From Asterias amurensis (Eukaryota; Echinodermata; Asteroidea; Forcipulatida; Asteriidae), in the NCBI RefSeq assembly GCF_032118995.1, contig NC_092651.1, positions 10,131,285 to 10,195,284 on the forward strand: a stretch of 64,000 bases of DNA, written 5' to 3'. The notes beneath the pieces were generated by a model. That model was given only the letters and a program-made list of their open reading frames with translations. It ran no database searches and was not told the origin of the DNA. Of the stretch, positions 1 through 9,509 are shown in pieces; the first letter of the stretch is position 1, and every line of letters starts with the position of its first letter. The translations under genes were made by a program, and so were the position numbers.

Positions 1-130
1 TTGAGGTTGCATACATTTCAAGTTAACTCCTTTGGCTATTCAATGGATTTGTACACATTTTATACACCTGATTCTTGTTTCGTCCGAATCTGCCCAAAAT
101 CGTTGCCACGCAATGAGTGTGTTTTGGGAC

Positions 131-235
131 CCTAGGTGGCAGCAGACTTAATGCACTGTTCATGGAAATGTTAGCATGCTCAGAACGACGTGAACAACGG
201 AATTTTATCTAGTAAATCTGCTGCCACCTAGCGTT
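131..235. repeat. Short inverted-repeat element with CTCF-like ends, copy 1
   Basis: A block of about 105 bp begins CTAGGTGGCAGCAGACTT and ends with the inverse, TCTGCTGCCACCTAGCG. The same element occurs in the opposite orientation at 4,969-5,078, and its flank GAACGCTAGG is shared there, so this is a dispersed family. Both ends resemble the CTCF core consensus (CCGCGNGGNGGCAG) on opposite strands. The interior differs between copies. Confidence 0.7.
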
Positions 236-488
236 CAAAAGTCTCCGAACAAAAATAAATACCCCCCCCCCCATTCATGAAAAATGGGTGGATTGCTTTG
301 AGATGGGAAAATTGTCTTCTTTTAAGCAACTGTTGGTTTATTTATATATCCGGGTTAAAATTGAACCATTTTGACAAAACATTCATGTGCGTGACTTTTT
401 CCACAATATGCTTAAAGCGATATCAATATTGACAACTCCACAGAGTAATTTTGTTATTACTCTTGTTGCGACATAATTTTATTATTAT

Positions 489-608
489 CTCGCAACTTTG
501 ACGTCCAATTGAGCTCAAATGTTCACAGGTTTGTTATTTTATGCATATGTTGAGATACATCAAGTGAGAAGACTGGTCTTTGACAATTAGTGTCCAGATT
601 CTTTAAGA
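489..608 (-). repeat. MITE-A end fragment inside duplication copy A
   Basis: The segment shares CAAATGTTCACAGGTTTGTT, the ATGCATATGTTGAGATAC stretch and a terminal TGTCC..CTTTAAG with complete MITE-A copies elsewhere (for example 56,739-57,117), in reverse orientation. Its twin is at about 1,619-1,738, so the MITE fragment predates the duplication. Confidence 0.75.
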
Positions 609-1161
609 TCCTTAATTATTTTAGACAAGGTTGCATCTTTTGTTTTATGTATAATAATTATAAAAAACTTTTTTATTACATGAATAATCAATTGTTTCAC
701 GTCCACAAACAATGCACACCAATAATGGTTAAATTACATTGTTATATTGTATACTATTTGTCTGAACTTTTTGAACGTTTTATTAGCAGTAACATATTGG
801 TTATAGGAAAGTTAAATATGATTTCCCTCCTCAGTGTTATGTTTTTTCCACATATATATTAATAGTATAAGTTTTTTACTCAGCGATTATTCTTTAATTT
901 TGTGTTTAAACAATATTTACTTTTGTTACTATATGGCAAAGAAAGGTTATAAAAGGTCTATATATAAAGTATGGTGATTATGTGTTATTTGTTTGTACGC
1001 ATATTGAAATGGTATCTTTACTGTCTAACAAAGTATAATACTAGAAATGTATGAATAAATATGAATGTTATCTCGCACTAGTGTGAAAGACATACTGCAT
1101 AAGTACAGTACTGTAGACTGAATACTGACCACAAAAAGTATAATATTTGTTTAGAAAGATC

Positions 1162-1507
1162 TTAATTCCACTCGACCATAGGGTTTTCAAAATTATGTTC
1201 CTGTCCGGTACCTGCATTATACCGCCCTCTCTCGTTCTTGTGCCTCGATCGGATCACCCAGTATAAGACAACAAACGTTAAATTTAGGATACAAAGACAA
1301 ATCATGATCCCGAACAGGGCTTTGATCGTTGCATTGGCTTGAGCAGCGGATAACGTTAATCCCAAATCGCCATCAATGATGCAGTTGTCTGGATTAGTGG
1401 GTGCAATTGACAGCGTGTCTGCAATGGACGGGACAACTTCGGTCCAAAACTGGTATCGGTTATGCGGCATTGCGCTGGGCTCAAGACCAGGGCACGTGGA
1501 CACTGAC
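1162..1507 (-). pseudogene. Orphan duplicate of the esterase transmembrane exon
   Basis: A minus-strand open stretch of 116 codons encodes the end of a carboxylesterase domain (…NRYQFWTEVVPS…), a stem, a transmembrane segment (ALFGIMICLCILNLTFVVLY) and a tail ending ENPMVEWN. It is the tandem duplicate of 2,288-2,633. The two proteins differ at 6 of 116 positions. Five of these lie in or just before the stem, while the transmembrane segment and tail are identical. The copy begins at the duplication junction and lacks the upstream exon part that carries the acceptor used by the proximal copy. The only AG at its edge (GTTGTCAG) would need a phase-1 donor, whereas the preceding exon ends in phase 2. 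It is therefore most likely an orphan exon. An alternative last exon spliced from an unseen donor cannot be excluded. Confidence 0.7.
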
Positions 1508-1508
1508 A

Positions 1509-2633
1509 ACATTCATGTGCGTGACTTTTTCCACAATATGCTTAAAGCTATATCAATATTGACAACTCCACAGAGTAATTTTGTTATTACTCTTGTTGCG
1601 ACGTAATTTTATTAATATCTCGCAACTTTGACGTCCAATTGAGCTCAAATTTTCACAGGTTTGTTATTTTATGCATATGTTGAGATACATCAAGTGAGAA
1701 GACTGGTCTTTGACAATTAGTGTCCAGTGTCTTTAAGATCCTTAATTATTTTAGACAAGGTTGCGTCTTTTGTTTTATGTATAATAATTATAGAAACTTT
1801 TTTATTACATGAATAATCAATTGTTTCACGTCCACAAACAATGCACATCAATAATGGTTAAATTACATTGTTATATTGTATACTGTTTGTCTGAACTTTT
1901 TGAACGTTTTATTAGCAGTAACATATTGGTTATAGGAAAGTTAAATATGATTTCCCTCCTCAGTGTTATGTCTTTTCCACATATATATTAATAGTATAAG
2001 TTTTTTACTCAGCGATTATTCTTTAATTTTGTGTTTAAACAATATTTACTTTTGTTACTATATGGCAAACAAAGGTTATAAAAGGTCTATATATAAAGTA
2101 TGGTGATTATGTGTTATTTGTTTGTACGCATATTGAAATGGTATCTTTACTGTCTAACAAAGTTCAATACTAGAAATGTATGAATAAATATGAGTGTTAT
2201 CTCGCACTGTGAAAGACATACTGCATAAGTACAGTACTGTAGACTGAATACTGACCACAAAAAGTATAATATTTGTTTAGAAAGATCTTAATTCCACTCG
2301 ACCATAGGGTTTTCAAAATTATGTTCCTGTCCGGTACCTGCATTATACCGCCCTCTCTCGTTCTTGTGCCTCGATCGGATCACCCAGTATAAGACAACAA
2401 ACGTTAAATTTAGGATACAAAGACAAATCATGATCCCGAACAGGGCTTTGATCGTTGCATTGGCTTGAGCAGCGGATAACGTTAATCCCAAACCGCCATC
2501 AATGATGCAGTTGTCTGGATTAGTGGGTTCAATTGACGGCGCATCTGCAACGGACGGGACAACTTCAGTCCAAAACTGGTATCGGTTATGCGGCATTGCG
2601 CTGGGCTCAAGACCGGGGCACGTGGACACTGAC
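1509..2633. repeat. Tandem duplication, proximal copy (B)
   Basis: This is the gene-side copy of the 1.13 kb duplication described at 379-1,507. Its right edge falls inside the last exon of the esterase gene, just after GTGGACACTGAC. Homology between the copies stops there, so only the 3' part of that exon was duplicated. Confidence 0.95.
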
Positions 2634-2700
2634 ATCATCTTGCCATTGGTGGCGTTGTAGGAAGGCCATTTTGTACCCGAAAGGGAGGCGCCTGGTGATC
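2288..2700 (-). CDS. Didomain esterase exon 3: end of domain 2, stem, transmembrane anchor, tail
   Basis: From acceptor GATGCAG|ATCACC the exon continues exon 2 in frame as SPGASLSGTKWPSYNATNGK, which is the expected WP-x-Y stretch of the family. The following KMMSVST…NRYQFWTEVVPS, transmembrane segment (ALFGIMICLCILNLTFVVLY) and charged tail are open in another frame, ending at the stop at 2,288. The switch lies at about 2,639-2,642 (minus GGCAAAGATGATG): one surplus base. Without it the spacing from WP to FW matches the same region of domain 1. Read as given, the protein ends …KDDVSVHVPRS and lacks the anchor. This could be an assembly error, a real lesion or an allele. No alternative acceptor in the right phase is visible. 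The duplicate at 1,162-1,507 does not cover the interrupted spot, so it cannot arbitrate. Confidence 0.75.
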
Positions 2701-5700
2701 TGCATCAGTATGAAAATAATCATAAAGCATTTCATTAATCACTAACACTGGAAGTTATGTGTTTCAAGAAAGGGGAAATTGAGAGGGGGGGGTGACTGCT
2801 GATGCCTAGAATTGGCGCATGCCTTGAACTAATACGTGCCTCGCGTAAAAGGGACACCCCTATTGCGTCTCTTAGATTCGCCCCGTTTTTGGTCAAAATG
2901 CGCAAACCTCGAACGATATTGGGTGGGGGGGGGTACCTCACCACTGATGTTTACAAAAGCTCTGACATTTACAAAGAGAACACAAAATCTACAAAATTAC
3001 AAGTCGTATCCTTTAAATGTGGGATTTGAGGCATTGCATGTTTTTCGACTGCCTGAGCAATTCTTTTGAAAACCGGAAGCTTGGAAAAAACTATTTGCAA
3101 TCATAACTATTTGCCAACATACGAAGTGCAGATTTAATGGAGACCATTTTTATTTCAAATTTCTTCTCACTTTTAGTTTAGACACTTACCCATTGTGGAT
3201 GAAGGATGAAAGAAGACTAGTCCATTCCAGTGTGGTCTTTTTATCGGTCAGTCTATAGGAGGGGACACTCGTGAGTGGGTAAGAGACTGCAGCAGGCCAG
3301 TACGGAAACCCGAACAGATACTGGAGATCATCCCCCAAAGATGTACCAGTCCAAGTTGGAAGAGAGCTATAATGATATTTGGGGTTGTGGTTAAATGAGT
3401 ACAAGTAGACTGCATTGTTTGCCATAGAGTGGTATTGTGCGGCTTCCATGATGGGCACAGTCGATAGAAAGTCTTGCATGAACCATCTCAGTTGTTGACG
3501 CTGAGGGCAGAAACTGCCGCTGCTCACGGACTCATCTACGTATTCATTTAGAACGGCCTGTGAGACGAGGTCAGAGTTGTGATGGAAAAACATTTTGATG
3601 GTGTTGTTTACCAACGTTGTGAGTTCAAGTTTGCTTGGGCAACTCTGCAAATCACTTGGTAGAAGCTCGGCAACCTGGTAGTCCATCCAATGCTCGTTGC
3701 TTCCTATGATGCAATCAACCCCGCTGGTTATTTGACCTGCACGGATCAACTTTACAGGAGCATCGCTTAAAATGTCTCCGTCCACCACAGGCCGGAAGGC
3801 TGTGGTCAAAGGTAGTAGAGGTGTGTTGGTGACCAGGTCGGCAACTGGTTGCTGTTGCAGGCATTGTATCATAGCCGCATGGGTGTTGGTTGGACAACCG
3901 AGCTTCGTAGCTAAAGTAGCTGCCTGTTCAGCTGGACCCATCTGAACTGTATTCGACATCATTGGATCGAAGACTGAACCACCCATAAGTATACATTGGT
4001 GAAGCAACCCCTTAGACTTCCTGGATGCCATAAGTGCATGGACAAGGGAGGCCCCAGAACCATATCCAGCAAGAGTAACACGGTTGACATCCCCACCAAA
4101 GCTCCCGATATACTTCTGCACCCATCCTAGAGCTACCAGTATATCATGCAGCCCAGCATTACCAGGTGCCTGTTCGTCCTTAGTACTCAGGAATCCCAAG
4201 GCTCCAAGTCTATAGTTGATAACAACAATAACAGCATTGGACTTTGATGACAGCGTAGTTGCTTCGTATACGGAGGCAGTTCTGTATATCCCCAGACCAT
4301 GGTGAACGTAGACTACAACGGGAAGGTGCTGATCCGTGGGGGACGTTGTTGGAGAGTATACATTCAGAGTTAAACAGTCTTCACTAATTTCTACAAACCC
4401 CGAGTCTACCATCCACGGTTTGCTCCCAAGGGTCTGAGGACAAACTGGAGGTCGAATGGTCCCGTTCAGAAGATCTTCCCATGCTAGCACCTCTCCAGCA
4501 GGCCGGAACCGTAACCTTCCTAGAGGTGGTTCTGCATAAGGAACACCAAGATACTCTGCTACCTCCTGCCCGCCCATTGCAGGGTCTGCCTTCTTCAGGG
4601 AGCCAAGAACTCTCCCGAGAACCACACCTTTGTCTGTTTGTATTTGAGTTATCTTAGTGGAAGCTTGATGGCTTTCCACACTACGGACTGGAACATTTAG
4701 TGGACAGACATGTGGATCAACTGGTTGGATGAGCTTGTGGATGTAGTCGAGCCAGAAGTTGATTCTCCCAGTGAGCAGATGCTGACTGGTGGAGATTTTC
4801 TTATCCAAGGCGATGTACTGTTCATTAATAGGGTCCCATTGTGGCCAGGTCAGAAGGTCGCTATCATTGGGGTCACTGTTGACGTAAGAATAAATCATGA
4901 GTTGAGGAAAAAGCAAATGGAATGAACATAAATCCGACCGGGGAAAACAATGGGAGACTTTGGAACGCTAGGTGGCAGCAGACTTGCCAGGTAAATTTCC
5001 ACTGTTTACGCAGATCTGAGCACACGCACAATTTCTGAAAACAATGGATTAGCTGGTAAGTCTGCTGCCACCTAGCGACCTCAAAAGAATCACAGTAATG
5101 ACAGTTATTTTACAGTCATTTCAGTTTCCTTCGGTCACACTGTTGTTTAAAATAGAGGGGCAAACTGATGTGCACCCATCCCCCAGACTGTGGTGCCCTG
5201 CCCCAATTTATTGATATCTGGACATCTGAGATTCAAAATTCCCTGAAGTATGTTAATTTTTAGAGCTCTTTTGAACCGTTGTTTGGGAATCTCTTCGCAA
5301 CTATTGTCATATTAACATTACTATTGTCAGTGTATTTGTTTTTACATTTACGTCAGGCCAGTCAAATGCATAACAAGAGCGCTGAAAGAGCATACCAGGC
5401 AATGCATGTTAAGGTCTTTGTGAAAGAAAAATGCGAACTCAATACTTGGGTATAACAGCAGTTAGTTTGATGTCCAAAAAACAATAGCGATATACAAGGT
5501 AGACATTCACTGTACAATTTATATGAATGTCCACAGTACAAAAGGTTCACTGACAAACCAACGTGAATGTCCAATGTCCAATATAAAAATAAAAACAATA
5601 TTGATATGCACTGTACAAACCTAAGAGTCCAATGTTCAATATCAAACAAACTTTACTATTACTAGGTGTATTTGATTTTAATTATAATGGTTTATGAACA

Positions 5701-7589
5701 CATCTTTTGAAACTGGGAAAATATGGGAGTTGAAGCATGCATTGTGAGGTATAAAATGAATATAAGGTTTGCGGTAACACCATGTCCATGGTAACCTTGC
5801 TTGGTAGATTTTGTGTTTTGGGGGGAATTTATATTCTTAGACCGCTTTATACTATACTTGTGTGTTTCCTTGTCAGCCTATGTGCAACTTACTGTAAAAA
5901 GATGTTGATATGAGTAATTTCGTTTAATGCACCGGTCTGCAATAAGTTTAAGATTAAATTCAAGTATTGTCAAATTGTTGGGAATGTAAGCATTAACAAG
6001 TGTGTTTTAAAGTTTCTGCTGGAAGAGAGTGATGCTGTGCACGTGCCTGGGGTCTTCCAGCTTGGTGCTATGTTGGAAAAGGCCCACATTTACCCGGTTT
6101 TAGCAAAGTTGCTCCAATACTTTATCATAGCTGAGCTGAGCTTTTGTGCCGGGGTCGGGAGAGGAAAAGCTGCCACCAAACCAAACACATAGAGAACATC
6201 CAGCCCATGTGGGGCGCCATCAACGTACTCTTCGAAACCATCAGGGATAAATATCTTCCGGAAAGACGTCATCGAGAAATAATAGAGGTATCTGTGCGTC
6301 TGATTTGGAGATGAAAGCAAAGAAGCGTCAAAGTGATGGCGTAAGTTGTTGATGGTCGGGGCAAAGAAGACGGAGTCTCCCGCCATTACCATCAAGCTTT
6401 TCTGGTTGGATTTTGGGTCAGTGAGAACGCCATTGGTGTAGTAGAACGAGGTAGCTTCTGCCAAGACTTCAGGGTTCTTACTTGGGTATCCATCATCTAA
6501 GAAGGCGGTGGTTTGGGACGTGAAGAGTTGGCCATCCACACCATCTGGATCTATGCCGAAGTACGAACCGTCGTCACTGTTAACACCTGTCAGGAGATCA
6601 TACTGGGCAATGTTGGTTGATTGTATAAGGTTACTTATACGATCTGTAATGAATTCACCATCCAGAGTTGGGCCGATGGGTGTATGCCCAATCACTGATG
6701 GCTGGGACTGGAGAGTGATGAATGTCTGTGGGGGAACATTGCGGAGGCAGTCTATAAGAGAGCGGGTGGAGTCGGTAGTGTTGTCGCAACCGACCGCCCC
6801 ACCGATGGCACCGGCCATTGCACGACAGGTTTCACCGGCCATTAGTAAAGAATCGTCGGCAGCACCGCTCTGAGTGATGACCCTCTGGAACAAACTCCGG
6901 TCGTTCACTGGCGACAATGCATGGAACGAAACACTCATTCCTCCTGCGGACTCACCAAAGATGGTGATCTGTTCCGGGTCGCCGCCAAAGTTCCGTATGT
7001 TTGTTTTCACCCATTGCACTGCCAGTCTCTGGTCCCAGAAACCATAGTTACCAGGGGAGGCTTCGTCACCCGTGCAAAGGAACCCCAATAGCCCTAGTCG
7101 ATAGTTCAAGTTCACCACCACAACTTCTCCGTGTGTTGCTAACTTCATACCATTGTATGTGGATCCTGAACCTGATGTGAAACTTCCCCCATGGAACCAC
7201 ACCATGACAGGAAGTCGACTTGACTCAGTCACGGAGTCGACCGGTACAAATATATTCAAGAACAGGCAGTCCTCGTCTGGCGTCTCGGACGAGTTGGATG
7301 TTTTCTGAGGACACTCTGCCCCGTAGGTTAACGCATCCCGAACACCCTCCCATGGCTTCTTAGGGACAGGTTTGGCAAAGCGGAGTGCTCCTAGTGGCGG
7401 CTCTGCGTATGGTATTCCCAAGAAACTCGTGTAGTTTGTTGAAGTAGTGAGGGGAACTTTGGCTCGAGAGCCTACAACCTGGCCTGCTGCTGTGTCAATT
7501 ATCGGTGCATCTTCGGATGTAGAAGCCACTTCAAACTGCGACACTGTCATTAAAACGACCACAACAATTTGCACCACAATGCCGTTCAT
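2288..7589 (-). CDS. Tandem cholinesterase-like didomain protein with C-terminal membrane anchor (three exons)
   Basis: Type B carboxylesterase (cholinesterase/neuroligin) family. Coding exons on the minus strand are 7,589-6,094, 4,875-3,190 and 2,700-2,288. Donor CCGG|GTAAAT joins acceptor TCAACAG|TGACCCC, and donor AATGG|GTAAGT joins acceptor GATGCAG|ATCACC. Both junctions are phase 2 and restore the family signature around G-DPN. The product has a signal peptide, esterase domain 1 with a plausible S-D-H triad, esterase domain 2 with the triad lost, and a transmembrane segment with a ~29-residue tail. It should sit at the cell surface or in the secretory pathway. The frame entering exon 3 meets TGA after about 29 codons, while the anchor is open in the next frame (see exon 3). 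A possible poly(A) signal on the minus strand lies at 1,908-1,913. The nearest family comparisons are neuroligin and other cholinesterase-like adhesion proteins, but those carry a single domain. No orthologue name is assigned. Confidence 0.85.
3190..4875 (-). CDS. Didomain esterase exon 2: end of domain 1 and most of domain 2
   Basis: Length 1,686 nt, entered and left in phase 2. The first ~50 codons (DPNDSDLLTWPQWDPINEQY… to INFWLDYIHKLI) are the C-terminal part of the first esterase domain, so this exon physically links the two domains. After a ~35-residue linker, domain 2 starts (GVVLGRVLG…VAEYLGVPYAEPPLGRLRF). The family's GESAG nucleophile elbow reads GYGSG here, putting Gly where the Ser should be (about residue 771 of the joined protein). 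The oxyanion HGG is HHG. The acidic-residue region reads GSNEHWMDY, and the His region reads SLGDDLQYLFG, with Leu in place of His. Domain 2 therefore cannot use the usual triad. Loss of Ser in a G-x-G-x-G setting resembles neuroligins. An ATG at 4,916 lies in the intron and is not the start. Confidence 0.88.
4969..5078. repeat. Short inverted-repeat element with CTCF-like ends, copy 2
   Basis: Begins CGCTAGGTGGCAGCAGACTT and ends with its exact inverse about 110 bp later. It lies in intron 1 of the esterase gene, just upstream of exon 2. It is the opposite-orientation relative of 131-235. Confidence 0.75.
5084..6093. other. Rest of esterase intron 1, no gene seen
   Basis: AT-rich intron sequence. 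Bases 5,450-5,650 hold short degenerate direct repeats (ACTGTACAA, AATGTCCA), which create a spurious Leu/Cys-rich open stretch on the minus strand. I see no coding exon here, and the flanking exons splice cleanly without one. Confidence 0.6.
6094..7589 (-). CDS. Didomain esterase exon 1: signal peptide and esterase domain 1
   Basis: Starts with MNGIVVQIVVVVLMTVSQFE, a typical secretory signal peptide, followed by 498 whole codons and two bases of the Gly in KTG|DPN. Family landmarks are FLGIPYAEPPLGALRF (56-71), the EDCLFLNIF disulphide region (106-114), oxyanion WFHGGSF (131-137), nucleophile elbow FGESAGG (Ser214), acidic residue in NSDDGSYF (Asp340, where cholinesterases have Glu) and HGLDVLYVFG (His461). 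A Ser-Asp/Glu-His triad is therefore present and domain 1 may be catalytic. The substrate cannot be told from the sequence. The choice of start is fixed by the signal peptide and by the lack of an earlier in-frame ATG near it. A non-coding upstream exon is possible, since TTAG precedes the 5' leader near 7,622. Confidence 0.9.
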
Positions 7590-8271
7590 TTTGGATAACC
7601 AACTCTGGGTTGTTGAAAATCTAACAATGTGAGAACGTACTTCTTTGTTGGATGGTCAAATTCATAATAATGTAATAATTTGCTTTAATTAGATTCACCC
7701 ACCGCGATACCCTTTCATAATAATAGCAAACCATCTGATGTCGTTAAAATGATAGCAAGATAACGAGTATTAGGCCTAATCGAACCACAAGGTTCATCAA
7801 CACATTCACATACGGCAATTTTTAATATTTTATTTTATCACATTTATCACTGAACTTTGAGGTTGTGTACTTAGTGATAAGAGTACACATGTAAACACGA
7901 TTACAAGTTTATCAACGGGTTCATGGTTTGGTGAATGACAAGACAAAATATTGTTTGAGGACTTGACTGTTTTGTTTGAGGACTGACTGACTGAGGCCTT
8001 ATGCAATTTCTATTTAAAATCTACATTTTTAGCAATCCATTGGTGGGGGATTTGCCCGTTATTCCCTAGCCCCGCCCCCTCTGCGCTTGCTAAGTCCAAG
8101 TTCAAGTCCATTTTTGCTATGGGCATATAATTATAAAGTGTATTTGCAATAGATAGTGTGCTTGAATTGGTGTGACTAAAGAAAAAGTTTAACACAAAAA
8201 TATCACCGACTTGATAATTTTGTTCACCTAAGTTCTTTCTGGTCAGACTCCTTTTTTTTTAGTTTGAACTA
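7590..8271 (-). promoter_or_regulatory. 5' flank of the esterase gene
   Basis: Sequence upstream of the esterase ATG. I see no convincing TATA box and no CpG-rich core. A pyrimidine-rich stretch ending TTAG near 7,622 (minus strand) could be the acceptor of a leader exon. The promoter is therefore not located. Confidence 0.3.
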
Positions 8272-8560
8272 ATGGATCGGTTCAAGGATCAGTCCGCGTC
8301 GGCGGCCCGGCCAGTTGGTGGGGAACAGAGCTCCGGCGTTTCCCATCAGCCTGCCCCGCCTCCGTGTCCAACTCCGTTGCGGCCGGCCTCAGCGCCGGGG
8401 GTGAGCTCTCGCAGCACTCCCACAGACAAGGGTCCGTCTATACTCAAGTCTCAATCCCGTGGGAGTACTTTAATTGTCACTCTATGCATCGCCTATCATC
8501 AGAAAACTGCTCAACCTTACCTGTGCCGCGGGTCCATGCAATAGCTACATTTTGACGGCG
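8272..8560 (+). other. GC-rich open segment, unrecognised
   Basis: A sharply GC-rich island in AT-rich surroundings, open in two overlapping plus frames. One runs 8,272-8,544 (90 codons, starting MDRFKDQSASAARPVG and rich in Pro and Ser). The other runs 8,364-8,555 (ending PVPRVHAIATF). The composition suggests a former exon or a transposon gene fragment. I recognise no family, and no good donor follows the longer frame. Confidence 0.3.
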
Positions 8561-9139
8561 GACCTCTCGCACTATAGAACGGGACTTCAACATGGGGTCC
8601 ACCCGTAGACCTATATAAATGGGTCCACCACACAAAAATGGTGCGCCCCAAACTGATTCATAGTTATTATGTTGTTAACAAATAATTTACCAATAAGCCC
8701 TTTTTCAGGGGGGGGGGGGGGGTCATGTTATTAACACAAGTATAGTTTATGACAAGTTAGCACAACCTATAAAGGTTCTACTGTGCTTCAGGAGACTTGA
8801 TGAATCTGACTTTGGACTTGGGAGGTCGAGGCATGCTTCACAAACACTAGTCATAGTAACTAATTTAGTTTAGAAAAAACACTATTTTGGGGGTGTTGCT
8901 TTCTGTGGTTATTTAGAAAAACATTCCAAATGGCTGACCTGCCAAAAACTTAAAAGAAATCTGAAGTTTAATTGTCCGAAAGTATAATAGTATTTTTGAA
9001 TATTTTACTATTATTAGCCTACGCCAGAGATTTGCATAGCCCCCTTTCACTTACATTCATTTCACGCAGTCAAATCCAACCGCATAAAAAGAGTGACAAG
9101 AGATGAGTGGGCCTATTGAAAACTTTCTGTAAAAATCTG
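8561..9139. other. Intergenic, nothing recognised
   Basis: AT-rich sequence with a poly-G run of 17 near 8,707. No open frame, repeat family or promoter motif that I can support. Confidence 0.5.
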
Positions 9140-9509
9140 TGTTTTGATTGGCCACATCACCTCGGACCAATCAAAAGACAGATATGGACCGCATATGCCT
9201 ACGTCACTGCACGTTTATCCAATTAAATGATTGTATCCAATTATATCGCTGGTTCTAAAAAGCAAGTACCCGTCTTTTTGCGGATAAAGACAGGGGACCA
9301 GTCTCACCGTCCGTGAAAAAACTAAGCTTAATGGATCTTGTGGTGGCGCTATTTAAGAGGACCGTTAACAAAACTAGACTAAATTAACATTTTGGTGGCG
9401 CTATTTATGGGGACCATTAACTTGTTTTAAAAACCACGAAACAACTTTTCTTTGCTTGTCAACACTTTTCTTCTGGCAGAGAAAGACCGTCACCGTGTAC
9501 ACAGCATTG
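9140..9509 (+). promoter_or_regulatory. Candidate promoter and 5' UTR exon for pirin
   Basis: Two CCAAT-type motifs (ATTGGCC at 9,139 and GGACCAATC near 9,168), a CRE-like TACGTCACT near 9,200, and a direct repeat GGTGGCGCTATTTA at about 9,353 and 9,394. A candidate leader follows, ending GCATTG|GTAAGA at 9,509. It lies about 3 kb upstream of the first pirin coding exon on the same strand. Assignment to pirin is inference. Confidence 0.4.

Larger units (their letters stand above)
379..1507. repeat. Tandem duplication, distal copy (A), ~1.13 kb
   Basis: This segment is repeated almost base for base at 1,509-2,633, offset about 1,126-1,130. The unit carries the esterase anchor exon, its 3' UTR and a fragment of a MITE. 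Differences are scattered single bases and a few small indels, so the duplication is recent. The junction is direct (head to tail) near 1,508. Confidence 0.95.

Noticed and set aside
4876-4916. ATG at 4,916 as the start of a separate single-domain esterase gene
   Set aside because: An AG acceptor at 4,876 with exact phase joins exon 1 inside the conserved G-DPN site. The 14 residues upstream of it do not resemble a signal peptide and domain 1 would be left incomplete.
4710-4925. Plus-strand frame opposite esterase exon 2
   Set aside because: Shadow of the minus-strand coding exon, with no family features of its own.
5362-5649. 95-codon minus frame with Leu/Cys-rich product
   Set aside because: Lies inside esterase intron 1 and is explained by short direct repeats. 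The flanking exons splice without it.
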